Source: Thalassobius sp. Cn5-15
Lineage (GTDB): Bacteria; Pseudomonadota; Alphaproteobacteria; Rhodobacterales; Rhodobacteraceae
Reading direction: 5' to 3'
Length of the DNA: 64,000 nucleotides
Assembly: GCF_022347685.1 (NCBI RefSeq)
Contig: NZ_JAKRGF010000002.1
Location: forward strand, 248,001-312,000
A model generated the notes under the pieces. It was not told the DNA's origin. It saw only the letters and a program-made list of their open reading frames with translations, and ran no database searches. Positions 34,605-43,096 of the stretch are shown here, piece after piece (the first letter of the stretch is position 1; every line of letters begins with the position of its first letter). A program made the position numbers and the translations under genes.

Positions 34605-35981
34605 ATGAGCGAAGCGAAGACCGAAGCCAAAACCGAAGCTAGGATCGGCGACCAGCAAAACAGCGACCCCAAGAAACTGTTTATCAAGACCTACGGTTGC
34701 CAGATGAATGTCTACGACAGCGAACGCATGGCAGAGGCGTTGGGTGGCAAGGGCTATGTCGAAACCGACAATCCTGATGATGCGGACATGATCCTGCTGA
34801 ACACCTGCCACATTCGCGAAAAAGCGGCCGAAAAGGTCTATTCCGAACTGGGCCGCTTTAAGGGACTGAAGGCTGAGAAGCCGGATTTAAAAATCGGCGT
34901 TGCGGGCTGTGTGGCCCAAGCTGAGGGTGAAGAGATCATGCGCCGGCAGCCGCTGGTCGATCTGGTTGTGGGCCCACAAGCCTACCACCGCCTGCCAGAG
35001 ATGGAGGCCAAGACCCGCACCGGCGAAAAGGCGCTGGACACCGACTTCCCCGAAGAAGACAAATTTGCCCTGCTGAAAAGCCGCCCCAAGGCGCGCCGTG
35101 CCCCTGCCGCGTTTCTGACTGTGCAGGAAGGCTGCGACAAGTTCTGCGCCTTCTGCGTGGTCCCTTACACCCGCGGTGCAGAAGTGAGCCGTCCCGTCGA
35201 ACGTGTCCTGTCAGAGGCGCGCGATTTGGTCGAACGTGGCGTGCGCGAAATCACCCTGCTGGGCCAGAACGTCAACGCCTACCACGGTCAGGGTCCAAAC
35301 GGCACCTGGTCGCTGGCGCAATTGATCTGGGCGCTGAACGATGTGGACGGGCTGGAGCGTATCCGTTTCACCACCTCGCACCCAAATGATATGGACGACG
35401 ATCTGATCGCCGCTCATGGCGAGTGTGAAAAACTGATGCCCTATCTGCACCTGCCGGTGCAGTCCGGCAGCGACAAAATCCTGAAACGGATGAACCGCAG
35501 TCACACCGCAGAAAGTTACCTGCGCCTGATCGAGCGCATCCGCGCGGCACGGCCTGATATTCTGATTTCCGGCGACTTCATCGTCGGCTTCCCCGAAGAG
35601 GATGATCAGGACTTCGAGGATACGATGGCGCTGATCCGCGAGGTGAACTACGGTCAGGCGTTCAGCTTCAAATACTCAACCCGCCCCGGCACCCCTGCCG
35701 CAGAACGCGCGCTGGTGGATGATGCGGTGGCCAGTGAACGTCTGTACCGTCTGCAGGCACTGATCGCTGAACAGCAGCGCGGCATTCAGGACAGCATGGT
35801 GGGGCGCGACGTGTCGGTCCTGTTTGAAAAAGCCGGTCGGTTCGAAGGTCAGATGGTCGGCAAATCCGACTACCTGCACGCCGTCCACGTGGCCAACGCC
35901 GGTGCACAGGTGGGTGATATCGCCCGCGTGCGTATCGTCGAAAGCGGTTCCAATTCGCTGAAAGGTGAGCTGATCCGCTAA
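34605..35981 (+). CDS. miaB: tRNA-2-methylthio-N6-dimethylallyladenosine synthase
   Basis: The 458-residue radical-SAM methylthiotransferase has three N-terminal cluster cysteines ([36 protein letters not shown]), the radical-SAM motif [15 protein letters not shown], and a C-terminal TRAM RNA-binding domain ([22 protein letters not shown] in part). It adds a methylthio group to i6A37 of tRNAs, a reaction needing two Fe-S clusters. A Lys/Ala/Glu-rich stretch of about 18 residues precedes the domain. It starts the plus-strand block leading to phoH, ybeY, corC and lnt, with an OmpA-domain protein and lipoprotein inserted between. Confidence 0.97.
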   Translation: MSEAKTEAKTEARIGDQQNSDPKKLFIKTYGCQMNVYDSERMAEALGGKGYVETDNPDDADMILLNTCHIREKAAEKVYSELGRFKGLKAEKPDLKIGVAGCVAQAEGEEIMRRQPLVDLVVGPQAYHRLPEMEAKTRTGEKALDTDFPEEDKFALLKSRPKARRAPAAFLTVQEGCDKFCAFCVVPYTRGAEVSRPVERVLSEARDLVERGVREITLLGQNVNAYHGQGPNGTWSLAQLIWALNDVDGLERIRFTTSHPNDMDDDLIAAHGECEKLMPYLHLPVQSGSDKILKRMNRSHTAESYLRLIERIRAARPDILISGDFIVGFPEEDDQDFEDTMALIREVNYGQAFSFKYSTRPGTPAAERALVDDAVASERLYRLQALIAEQQRGIQDSMVGRDVSVLFEKAGRFEGQMVGKSDYLHAVHVANAGAQVGDIARVRIVESGSNSLKGELIR

Positions 35982-36021
35982 GCGTCCTGCCCATCAGGCA
36001 GCCCCGCAAAAACACCCAAAC

Positions 36022-36046
36022 AGCCCGCCTGAAATGGCGGGCTTTT
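36022..36046 (+). terminator. Terminator after miaB
   Basis: Eight-bp stem AGCCCGCC with GGCGGGCT, 6-base loop, then TTTT. It makes the downstream OmpA-domain gene an independent unit; the 36047-36313 gap shows no other feature. Confidence 0.9.
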
Positions 36047-36313
36047 GCTTTGACGCCTTGATCACGTCAGGCGTTCGTCAGGACAGGCCCAGCAGAAAAT
36101 CGCAAAACTGTTGTATTTACCACATCAATTAGTGGCGAATCGCTCCACTGTTTCCAAATCTTGCGCAATACGGCGTGGTTTCTCCTTCCTTTGGCGGGCA
36201 AAGCTGTTACAGTTAATGGATAGTTATTTCGCCATGATGCCCGTTTCGCGCCCTTGCCAAACGGGGGTCAGGCGCAGCGATCATATGAACCATTAAGGAC
36301 AGGGCTGGCACAA

Positions 36314-36880
36314 ATGATGATCAAGGCATTTCGTACCGCAATGGCCTGCGCAGTGGTGTCTGCTCTGGGGATGACGGCGTTTGTACAACCTGCCGCTGCC
36401 CAGCAAACTGCCACTGTCAAAGGCGAACGTTATATTCCCACCATCTGGATTGACCCCGATGGCTGTGAACACTGGGTCATGGACGACGGCGCCGAGGGTT
36501 ACATGACCCCTCACCTGACCAGCAAAGGCCTGCCGGTCTGCCGTGACCTGAACCTCTGCGGCACCGTGAACACCGACCAGCTGTTCAAAACCGACAGCTA
36601 CCGCATCAGCGCTGCCGGCCGTCAGCGCCTGCAGCAGTTCTTTGCCTCTGCTTCGGCACGTGCTTTCGTGATTGTCGGCCACACCGACAGCCGCGCCTCT
36701 GACGCCTACAACATGCGCCTCAGCTTCAACCGTGCCAACGCGGTTGCAAAGGTGGCGGCAGCTTCTGGCGTTCAGGTTTCGGACGTACGCGGCTTTGGCG
36801 AACGGATGCCACTTGCCTCCAACTCCACCGCAGCGGGCATGCAAAAAAACCGCCGTGTTGAAATCTTGTGCTTCCAGTAA
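36314..36880 (+). CDS. OmpA-domain envelope protein with N-terminal DPxGCxHW domain
   Basis: The 188-residue protein has a signal peptide ending PAAAQ. Residues 38-77 form a short module with IWIDPDGCEHWVMDDGAEGY and a second cysteine (GLPVC) about 18 residues later. The C-terminal half (LCGTVNTDQLFKTDSYRISAAGRQRLQQFF, VIVGHTDSRASDAYNMRLSFNRANAVA, and NRRVEI) is an OmpA/MotB-type peptidoglycan-binding domain, with the GHTDS and R residues that contact diaminopimelate. The adjacent lipoprotein repeats the N-terminal module. It probably links the outer envelope to peptidoglycan; the module's ligand is unknown. Confidence 0.9.
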   Translation: MMIKAFRTAMACAVVSALGMTAFVQPAAAQQTATVKGERYIPTIWIDPDGCEHWVMDDGAEGYMTPHLTSKGLPVCRDLNLCGTVNTDQLFKTDSYRISAAGRQRLQQFFASASARAFVIVGHTDSRASDAYNMRLSFNRANAVAKVAAASGVQVSDVRGFGERMPLASNSTAAGMQKNRRVEILCFQ

Positions 36881-36896
36881 GCGAGGGAGAGAACAA

Positions 36897-37211
36897 ATGA
36901 CTTTGGTAAAAGCCACACTGGCCCTCGCAACTGTCGGCATGCTGGCAGCCTGCGCCACCGGCGGCCATGCTCCCGTGAAGGGCGACAAAACCCGCGACCG
37001 CGGCACTGACAAAAAACACCTCAGCCAGTTGGTGGCCGGTATCTGGGTAGACCCCAACGGCTGTGACCACTGGATTATCGACGATGGCGTCGAAGGTTAC
37101 GCAGACGCCCGCCGTGACAAATACGGCGTTCCGGTCTGTTCCAACGTGGCACCACCGGAAACCGCTGTAGGTCCGTTCAAACGCGGTACTTTCATCTCTG
37201 ACCCGCTGTAA
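36897..37211 (+). CDS. Lipoprotein with DPxGCxHW domain
   Basis: The 104-residue product begins MTLVKATLALATVGMLAACA, with the lipobox LAAC and acylated cysteine at residue 19. Residues 47-85 contain IWVDPNGCDHWIIDDGVEGY and GVPVC, clearly the same module as in the preceding OmpA-domain protein 16 bp upstream. The two must be co-transcribed (no terminator between, ribosome site GAGGGAGAG). The rest is a short polar linker and a C-terminal tail. The two proteins probably cooperate at the outer membrane-peptidoglycan interface. Confidence 0.85.
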   Translation: MTLVKATLALATVGMLAACATGGHAPVKGDKTRDRGTDKKHLSQLVAGIWVDPNGCDHWIIDDGVEGYADARRDKYGVPVCSNVAPPETAVGPFKRGTFISDPL

Positions 37212-37236
37212 ATACAGGTCAGACAGATAGAATTCC

Positions 37237-37267
37237 AAAGCCGTCGGTGGCAGCACCGGCGGCTTTT
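37237..37267 (+). terminator. Terminator after the lipoprotein gene
   Basis: AAAGCCGTCGGTG pairs with CACCGGCGGCTTT (one G-T pair), loop of three to four bases, then TT. Confidence 0.85.
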
Positions 37268-37425
37268 TCATGGTGTTTTCGCTGGCTGTTTCAGTGGCAC
37301 GTCTGCGTGAACCGCAGAGGAAATGTCACAAAACAGCACTATATCTTGCGGAGAAAGGCCGTGTTTGGCACCATAGCTATATGGGCCGACTCAATTTTGC
37401 ACTCGGCCAAAACAAGGAGATCTGC

Positions 37426-38454
37426 TTGCCTACCAGCGTTCTGACCCCGCCCATCGATCCTGACAGCCTCAGCGAAGCGGTATTGGAATTTCCGGACAAT
37501 CGACTGCTGATTGACCTGTGCGGAGAATATGACCGCAACCTCGCAGCGATTGAACAAAAAATAGGCGTGCACATCCTGCGCCGCGGCAATCAACTGTCCG
37601 TTCACGGCGGCACCGAAGCAGTCGAAGAATGCGAAACCGTTCTGCGTGGCCTCTATGAACGTCTGGAAGAAGGCCGCGATGTGGAAAGCGGCGACATCGA
37701 CCGCGAGATTCGCATGGGCCCAGCGGATGCAACGCCGGACAGCGAAGGCACACGCGATGGCAACCAACTGGAAATGTTCCGCGGTGGTCGCGTCGAAATC
37801 AAAACCCGCAAAAAACGGGTGGAGCCGCGCACCGAAGCGCAGCAAACCTACGTTGAAAGTCTGTTCAAAAACGAGCTTGCCTTTGGCATCGGTCCCGCCG
37901 GCACGGGCAAAACCTATCTGGCGGTCGCTGTGGGCGTATCAATGTTCATTGACGGCGCCGTGGATCGCATCATCCTCAGCCGTCCGGCTGTCGAGGCGGG
38001 TGAGAAACTGGGCTACCTGCCCGGTGACATGAAGGACAAAGTCGATCCCTACATGCAGCCGCTCTATGACGCGTTGAACGATTTCTTGCCCGCCAAGCAA
38101 GTCGCCAAGCTGATCGAAGAAAAGCGGATCGAAATTGCGCCGCTGGCGTTTATGCGCGGGCGGACGCTGGCCAATGCCTTCGTTGTGCTGGATGAGGCGC
38201 AGAACGCCACCTCCATGCAGATGAAGATGTTCCTGACCCGTCTGGGCGAAGGGTCACGGATGGTGATCACTGGCGACCGGTCGCAGGTTGACCTGCCACG
38301 CGGCGTGTCCTCGGGCCTGCATGATGCGGAGCGGCTGCTGAAACACATCCCAAAGATCAGCTTCAACTATTTCACCTCCAAGGATGTGGTACGTCACCCG
38401 CTGGTGGCCGCAATTATCGAGGCTTATGAGGAAGAAGAGGCGCGCGGGAAGTAA
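37426..38454 (+). CDS. phoH: PhoH-family ATPase, TTG start
   Basis: The 342-residue protein has a Walker A motif GPAGTGKTYLAVAVG near residue 152 and DEAQNA near 247, as in PhoH NTPases linked to RNA metabolism. I chose the TTG at 37426 as start because AAGGAGA lies five bases before it and the resulting N-terminus (LPTSVLTPPIDPDSL) matches known family starts, whereas the in-frame ATG at 37381 has no ribosome site and gives an unusual extension. The gene leads the ybeY-corC-lnt block, with the usual partner YbeY directly downstream. Confidence 0.93.
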   Translation: MPTSVLTPPIDPDSLSEAVLEFPDNRLLIDLCGEYDRNLAAIEQKIGVHILRRGNQLSVHGGTEAVEECETVLRGLYERLEEGRDVESGDIDREIRMGPADATPDSEGTRDGNQLEMFRGGRVEIKTRKKRVEPRTEAQQTYVESLFKNELAFGIGPAGTGKTYLAVAVGVSMFIDGAVDRIILSRPAVEAGEKLGYLPGDMKDKVDPYMQPLYDALNDFLPAKQVAKLIEEKRIEIAPLAFMRGRTLANAFVVLDEAQNATSMQMKMFLTRLGEGSRMVITGDRSQVDLPRGVSSGLHDAERLLKHIPKISFNYFTSKDVVRHPLVAAIIEAYEEEEARGK

Positions 38455-38494
38455 GCGTGCCTATACGACGTGGTGCCATACGTCAGTGTATGGA

Positions 38495-38530
38495 CAGCCT
38501 CCGGCTGAGGTATTTTGAGAACATTGAAAG
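38495..38530 (+). repeat. Intergenic hairpin element after phoH
   Basis: CAGCC-TCC-GGCTG, then AGGTATTTTGAGAACATTGAAAG. The hairpin plus T-run can act as a terminator. From memory, very similar CCTCCGGC...TATTT...GAAAG elements are frequent between genes in Rhodobacterales; that part is recall, not something this window shows. Confidence 0.5.
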
Positions 38531-38587
38531 GGGCGCGGTTTTCGTGCCCCATTTTCATTGGCAGCATGATGGTCTAAGGGCGCAGGC

Positions 38588-39082
38588 ATGACAGTTGATG
38601 TGATATATGAAGACCCCCGCTGGCAGGCACAGGATCTGGAGGCGCGCGCCGAAGTGGCGGTCGCGGCAACACTGGCGCATTTCGGCTATGATCCGGAGGC
38701 GTGGGAGGTTTGCGTAATGGGCTGCGACGAAGCGCGCATTGAAGGCCTGAACGAAGAGTTTCGCGACAAGGGCAAAGCCACCAATGTGTTGTCATGGCCA
38801 TCCGAGGAGCGCGGCGCCGAGGAAGATGGCGCGCTGCCCGCGGCGCCCGAAGGGTATGATCCCGAACTGGGCGACATTGCGATTTCCTATGACACCTGCC
38901 TGCGTGAAGCGGCAGAGGCAGGCAAGCCAGCCGCCGATCACATCACCCATCTTTTGATCCACGCGACCCTGCATTTGCTGGGCTTTGATCACATTCGTGA
39001 CAAGGATGCCACGTTGATGGAAGGGATAGAGGTCGAGATACTTGGCAAAATGGGTATCTCTGACCCATATAATATAGATTGA
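38588..39082 (+). CDS. ybeY: Endoribonuclease YbeY (rRNA maturation)
   Basis: The 164-residue protein has the three-His zinc site of the UPF0054 family: HLLIHATLHLLGFDHIRD near residues 122-140, matching HxxxHxxxxxH. EFRDKGKATNVLSWP and LGDIAISYDTCLREA are also conserved. It processes 16S rRNA 3' ends and takes part in ribosome quality control. It lies in its usual place between phoH and corC. Confidence 0.97.
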   Translation: MTVDVIYEDPRWQAQDLEARAEVAVAATLAHFGYDPEAWEVCVMGCDEARIEGLNEEFRDKGKATNVLSWPSEERGAEEDGALPAAPEGYDPELGDIAISYDTCLREAAEAGKPAADHITHLLIHATLHLLGFDHIRDKDATLMEGIEVEILGKMGISDPYNID

Positions 39083-39123
39083 ACGACTTGTGTCGTTAGA
39101 CTGAAGGAACCACATTGGTTCCT
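39082..39123 (+). other. Tandem hairpins between ybeY and corC
   Basis: AACGAC pairs with GTCGTT (39082-39097) and AGGAACCA pairs with TGGTTCCT (39105-39123, 3-base loop). No T-run follows, so they may be RNA-processing or stability elements rather than terminators. Confidence 0.5.
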
Positions 39124-39143
39124 GAACAATTTGGAAAGGTAAG

Positions 39144-40025
39144 ATGGGCGACGGACCTGATGGCTCTTCTACGGCGGCGCACAGCGCGCCACTGACACTG
39201 GAGCACCCGAAACCGGGGATTTTGAAACGGCTTTTCGGGGCCAAAGGCACTGCGCAGCTGGCAGCGGATCAAACCGCGCCTTTAACGCAGGCCAACACGC
39301 AACGCCAACATCAGACATTGATGAATGCCCTTGGGCGGGTACGGGTGCGCGATGTCGCCATTCCCAAGGCCGACATCATCGCCGTGGCGGAGACGACCAG
39401 TCGTGAGGAACTGGTACAGGTGCTGCGCGAAACCGGCTTTACCCGGCTGCCCGTCTACAGCAGCACCTTGGACACCCCGCTGGGCATGGTCCACCTGAAA
39501 GATTTTGCCCTGCGCTACGGGTTCAACGGTGGCGCTGCGGAAGATTTTTCGCTGAAAGCGATGCTGCGACCGCTGCTTTATGTGCCACCGTCGATGTCGC
39601 TGGGCGTGCTGTTGCAGAAGATGCAGACCGAACGGCGGCATATGGCGCTGGTGATTGACGAATATGGTGGCGTCGATGGCCTGCTGACCATCGAGGATCT
39701 GATCGAACAGGTCGTCGGTGAGATCGAAGATGAACACGACGCCGAAGATGACAAATTCTGGGTCGCGGAAAAGCCCGGCGAATATCTGGCCTTGTCCAAG
39801 ACACCCCTTGATGAGTTTGAGCAAGAGATCGGCCTGTCGCTGACCGACAGTGCCGAGATTGACGAAGAAGAGATCGACACGCTGGGCGGTCTGGTTTTTG
39901 TCCTCTGTGGTCGCGTGCCTGTGCGCGGCGAGGTGGTCCAACATCCCGCTGGGCATGAGATCATGGTCGTGGACGCCGATCCGCGTCGGATCAAGCGGCT
40001 GCGCGTGCGGCTGAAATCCGGCTGA
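39144..40025 (+). CDS. corC: CorC/HlyC-family CBS-domain protein
   Basis: The 293-residue cytoplasmic protein has an acidic and Gln-rich N-terminal part, two CBS units (RVRDVAIPKADIIAVAETTSREELV and MLRPLLYVPPSMSLGVLLQKMQTERRHMALVIDEYGGVDGLLTIEDLIEQVVGEI in part), and a C-terminal CorC_HlyC domain ending PAGHEIMVVDADPRRIKRLR. CorC-type proteins are thought to regulate magnesium and cobalt efflux, though some are needed for other membrane processes. The order ybeY-corC-lnt is a conserved proteobacterial block; lnt starts 11 bp after the stop. Confidence 0.93.
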   Translation: MGDGPDGSSTAAHSAPLTLEHPKPGILKRLFGAKGTAQLAADQTAPLTQANTQRQHQTLMNALGRVRVRDVAIPKADIIAVAETTSREELVQVLRETGFTRLPVYSSTLDTPLGMVHLKDFALRYGFNGGAAEDFSLKAMLRPLLYVPPSMSLGVLLQKMQTERRHMALVIDEYGGVDGLLTIEDLIEQVVGEIEDEHDAEDDKFWVAEKPGEYLALSKTPLDEFEQEIGLSLTDSAEIDEEEIDTLGGLVFVLCGRVPVRGEVVQHPAGHEIMVVDADPRRIKRLRVRLKSG

Positions 40026-40036
40026 GCGGCGCGGGC

Positions 40037-41545
40037 GTGGCAGAGGTCGCAAGCTGGCGTTGGGTACGGGCTGAGGGGCGATTGGGCCTCTTGGTGTCCG
40101 CTGGCATGGGCGTGGTCGCCGCCACGGGGCAGGAGCCGTTTGATCTGTGGTTTCTGTCGCTCTGTGCGCTTGGCGTTGGTGTTTTGCGTGTATCGCTGGC
40201 CGAAACTGCGCGGCAGGGGTTTTGGCGCGGGTGGGCCTTTGGCTTTGGCTATTTTGCGCTGGCGCTGTCGTGGATCATTGAGCCCTTTCTGGTCGATCTG
40301 GCGCGGCATGGCTGGATGGCACCCTTTGCCCTCATAGGGATGGCGGGCGGCATGGCGCTGTTCTGGGGCGCAGCGGGCGGCATTACAATACGGTTACGTA
40401 TGGGACTGTGGGGCGCAGCAGTTCTGCTGGCCGCGGCAGAGTTTCTGCGCAGCTACCTCTTCACCGGCTTTCCCTGGGCGCTGATTGGGCACATCTGGAT
40501 TGAAACGCCTTTGGCGCAATGGGCGGCGATTGTCGGGCCGCAGGGGCTGACGCTGCTGGCGTTGTTGTTTGGGACTGCCTTTGTCATGCCGCGTGGCAGA
40601 GGATGGCGTGGGGCGCTGGTGGGGCTGGCTTTTGCGCTGTTTTGGATCGGTGGTACTGCGCTGCAAGGCACGCCTGAGGATTTGGCGGATCGGCCTGTGG
40701 TGCGGCTGGTGCAACCCAATGCGCCGCAGCATCAGAAATGGGATCCGGCGCATATTCCGACGTTTTTCCGCCGCGGGGTTGCGGCGACGGAAGCTGCCCC
40801 GCGTCCTGATCTGATCATCTGGCCAGAAACTTCCGTCCCTGTGGCGTTGGACCGGGCTGAACGCACGTTGGCGGTGATGGCGGATGCGGCAGCGGGTGTA
40901 CCGCTCGTCTTTGGTATCCAACGCTTTGACGGGCGGCAGATCTATAACAGCGCGGCACTGCTAGATGGCGAAGGCCGTGTGAGCCAGATTTATGACAAAT
41001 ACCACCTCGTGCCCTTTGGCGAATATGTGCCCTTCGGCAATGTGATGGCGCGCTTTGGCATTCATGGCATGGCCACCACGCAGGGCGATGGGTTTTCCGC
41101 AGGTCCCGGCCCAGTGTTGATGAATTTGGGCGGGTTGGGACAGGCACTGCCGCTAATCTGTTATGAGGCGGTATTCCCCAACGACGTGGGCGCCGCGCCA
41201 GAACGTCCGGATTTTTTGATGCAGCTGACCAATGATGCGTGGTTTGGCCAGATCTCTGGTCCCTATCAACATCTGGCGCAGGCGCGATTGCGGGCGATTG
41301 AACAGGGCCTGCCAATGGTGCGCGCAGCCAATACAGGCGTGTCGGCGGTGATTGATTCCAAGGGCCGCGTGCTGGCCGCCCTACCGCTGGGTGTGGCCGG
41401 TCATGTGGATCACCCGCTGCCTGCGCCAACCTCACGAACAATTTATAACGTGACAGGCGATCTATTGGCGCTATCTGCCCTGATTACGCTGTTTTTCGCG
41501 ATTTGGGCCTATCAGAGCGCTGTTGCGCGCCGTTTTGTTGATTGA
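40037..41545 (+). CDS. lnt: Apolipoprotein N-acyltransferase
   Basis: The 502-residue inner-membrane enzyme has about six N-terminal membrane segments (to residue ~215), a nitrilase-like domain with the catalytic Glu in WPETSVPV, Lys in YDKYHLVPFGEYVPF and Cys in LICYEAVFP, and a final membrane segment near 480. It transfers the third acyl chain to the N-terminal cysteine of lipoproteins. It begins with GTG 11 bp after corC, in agreement with a shared transcript. Its substrate set includes lipoproteins such as the one at 36897. Confidence 0.96.
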   Translation: MAEVASWRWVRAEGRLGLLVSAGMGVVAATGQEPFDLWFLSLCALGVGVLRVSLAETARQGFWRGWAFGFGYFALALSWIIEPFLVDLARHGWMAPFALIGMAGGMALFWGAAGGITIRLRMGLWGAAVLLAAAEFLRSYLFTGFPWALIGHIWIETPLAQWAAIVGPQGLTLLALLFGTAFVMPRGRGWRGALVGLAFALFWIGGTALQGTPEDLADRPVVRLVQPNAPQHQKWDPAHIPTFFRRGVAATEAAPRPDLIIWPETSVPVALDRAERTLAVMADAAAGVPLVFGIQRFDGRQIYNSAALLDGEGRVSQIYDKYHLVPFGEYVPFGNVMARFGIHGMATTQGDGFSAGPGPVLMNLGGLGQALPLICYEAVFPNDVGAAPERPDFLMQLTNDAWFGQISGPYQHLAQARLRAIEQGLPMVRAANTGVSAVIDSKGRVLAALPLGVAGHVDHPLPAPTSRTIYNVTGDLLALSALITLFFAIWAYQSAVARRFVD

Positions 41546-41570
41546 CCTCACATTGCGTGGAGCGTAACGA
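41542..41570 (+). promoter_or_regulatory. Promoter for metK
   Basis: TTGACC (41542-41547), 17-bp spacer, TAACGA (41565-41570). The -35 element overlaps the lnt stop codon. Transcription would begin near 41577, just before the riboswitch. Confidence 0.6.
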
Positions 41571-41581
41571 GTTTGGAATTC

Positions 41582-41629
41582 CCCGTCACAACGGCTTCCT
41601 GACGTGGCGGGCAGACCTTAATGGAGCAA
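41582..41629 (+). ncRNA. SAM/SAH riboswitch in the metK leader
   Basis: The stretch GTCACAACGGCTTCCTGACG (41585-41604) followed by TGGC, a loop and TTAATGGAGCAAT closely matches the SAM/SAH aptamer known upstream of metK in Rhodobacterales. The stem GTCA/TGAC-TGGC and the pseudoknot between the internal loop and the AATGGAGCA segment would sequester the GGAG ribosome site when S-adenosylmethionine or S-adenosylhomocysteine is bound, repressing translation of metK. The 15-bp distance to the ATG at 41636 fits this class, which is translational and very small. Confidence 0.85.
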
Positions 41630-41635
41630 TATCCC

Positions 41636-42841
41636 ATGACACGATCGACCTACACCTTCACCTCTGAGTCCGTTTCAGAGGGCCACCCCGACAAGGTGTG
41701 TGACCGCATCTCTGACGCAGTGCTGGATGCCTTTCTGGCAGAAGAACCCGAAGCGCGCGTTGCCGCTGAAACCTTTGCCACCACAAACCGCGTCGTGATC
41801 GGCGGCGAGGTGGGCCTGTCGGATCAGACGAAGCTGACCGAATATATGGGCAAAATCGACGAGATCGCCCGCGCCTGCATCAAAGACATCGGATACGAGC
41901 AGGACAAGTTCCACCATGAAACGGTGAAGATCACCAACCTTCTGCACGAACAATCCGCCCACATTGCGCAGGGTGTTGATGCGGCAGCGGACAAGGAAGA
42001 AGGTGCAGGCGACCAAGGTATCATGTTTGGCTATGCCACCAATGAAACCAGCGCCCTGATGCCCGCACCGATCCAATACAGCCACGCGATCCTGCGCCGT
42101 CTGGCAGAGGCCCGTAAATCCGGTGCCGAGCCGACCCTGCGTCCCGATGCGAAATCGCAGATCTCGGTCAACTATGTGGATGGCAAGCCGGTTGGCGTGT
42201 CCTCGATCGTGCTATCGACGCAACATGCGGATGAAAGCCAGACCAGCGCAGATATTCGCGACATCGTCGAACCCTATATCCGCGACACCCTGCCCGAGGG
42301 TTGGATCAACGCCGATACCATCTGGCACGTGAACCCGACTGGTAAATTCGTGATCGGCGGTCCTGACGGCGACGCGGGTCTGACAGGGCGCAAGATCATC
42401 GTGGACACCTATGGCGGTGCTGCGCCACATGGTGGCGGTGCGTTCTCTGGTAAGGACCCGACCAAGGTGGACCGTTCGGCGGCTTATGCCGCGCGCTATC
42501 TTGCGAAAAACGTTGTGGCAGCCGGTCTGGCCGAACGCTGCACCATCCAGCTGAGCTATGCCATTGGTGTATCCCACCCGCTGTCGATCTACGCGGACCT
42601 GCACGGCACCGGTCAGGTGGACGCGGCCGAGATCGAGGCGGCGATCCCCCATGTGATGGATCTGACCCCGCGCGGCATTCGCACTCATCTGGGACTGAAC
42701 CGCCCGATCTATGCCCGCACTGCCGCCTATGGCCACTTCGGACGCACACCGGATGCAGACGGTGGCTTCTCTTGGGAAGCCGTTAATCTGGTGGAACAGC
42801 TGAAGAAAGAGGTCGGCAAGACTGCCTTTGCGACGGCGTAA
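41636..42841 (+). CDS. metK: S-adenosylmethionine synthetase
   Basis: The 401-residue enzyme starts [23 protein letters not shown], whose GHPDK contributes to the ATP/methionine site. [12 protein letters not shown] and the DVP-like VHPSVFVI equivalent ([29 protein letters not shown]) are family blocks. It makes S-adenosylmethionine from methionine and ATP. The ATG at 41636 was chosen because the upstream ATG at 41621 lies within the riboswitch pseudoknot and would add five residues. Regulation by the upstream SAM/SAH riboswitch is likely. Confidence 0.98.
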   Translation: MTRSTYTFTSESVSEGHPDKVCDRISDAVLDAFLAEEPEARVAAETFATTNRVVIGGEVGLSDQTKLTEYMGKIDEIARACIKDIGYEQDKFHHETVKITNLLHEQSAHIAQGVDAAADKEEGAGDQGIMFGYATNETSALMPAPIQYSHAILRRLAEARKSGAEPTLRPDAKSQISVNYVDGKPVGVSSIVLSTQHADESQTSADIRDIVEPYIRDTLPEGWINADTIWHVNPTGKFVIGGPDGDAGLTGRKIIVDTYGGAAPHGGGAFSGKDPTKVDRSAAYAARYLAKNVVAAGLAERCTIQLSYAIGVSHPLSIYADLHGTGQVDAAEIEAAIPHVMDLTPRGIRTHLGLNRPIYARTAAYGHFGRTPDADGGFSWEAVNLVEQLKKEVGKTAFATA

Positions 42842-42866
42842 GGGCTGACGCAGAATTACATATTTG

Positions 42867-42901
42867 ATAGCCGCGACACCAATCGGTGCCGCGGCTATTT
42901 T
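42867..42901 (+). terminator. Terminator after metK
   Basis: ATAGCCGCG pairs with CGCGGCTAT, with an inner CACC/GGTG stem, followed by TTTT. Confidence 0.92.
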
Positions 42902-42945
42902 CGTTTTAAGAGCTTAGGGCAGCGTCTGCCTGAGTAGGCGCGAAT

Positions 42946-43005
42946 GCGCCTGCCACAATATCTCTTTGGCGGGCAGGCAGGCGCAGCCCGACCTATCAGT
43001 CGGGC
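42946..43005 (+). other. Double hairpin upstream of trmB
   Basis: GCGCCTGCC (42946-42954) pairs with GGCAGGCGC (42976-42984), and GCCCGAC (42986-42992) with GTCGGGC (42999-43005). Both lie between the metK terminator and the trmB start and could be a structured leader or a second terminator. No T-run follows directly, and no known riboswitch class was recognised. Confidence 0.45.
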
Positions 43006-43096
43006 GGGACATGGATTGCAGCCGGTATTGAACCGACCCTTGACGCCACGCACACCTTGCGGCAAAGGCTCTGGTCAACCAAATGCGTGAGAGACC

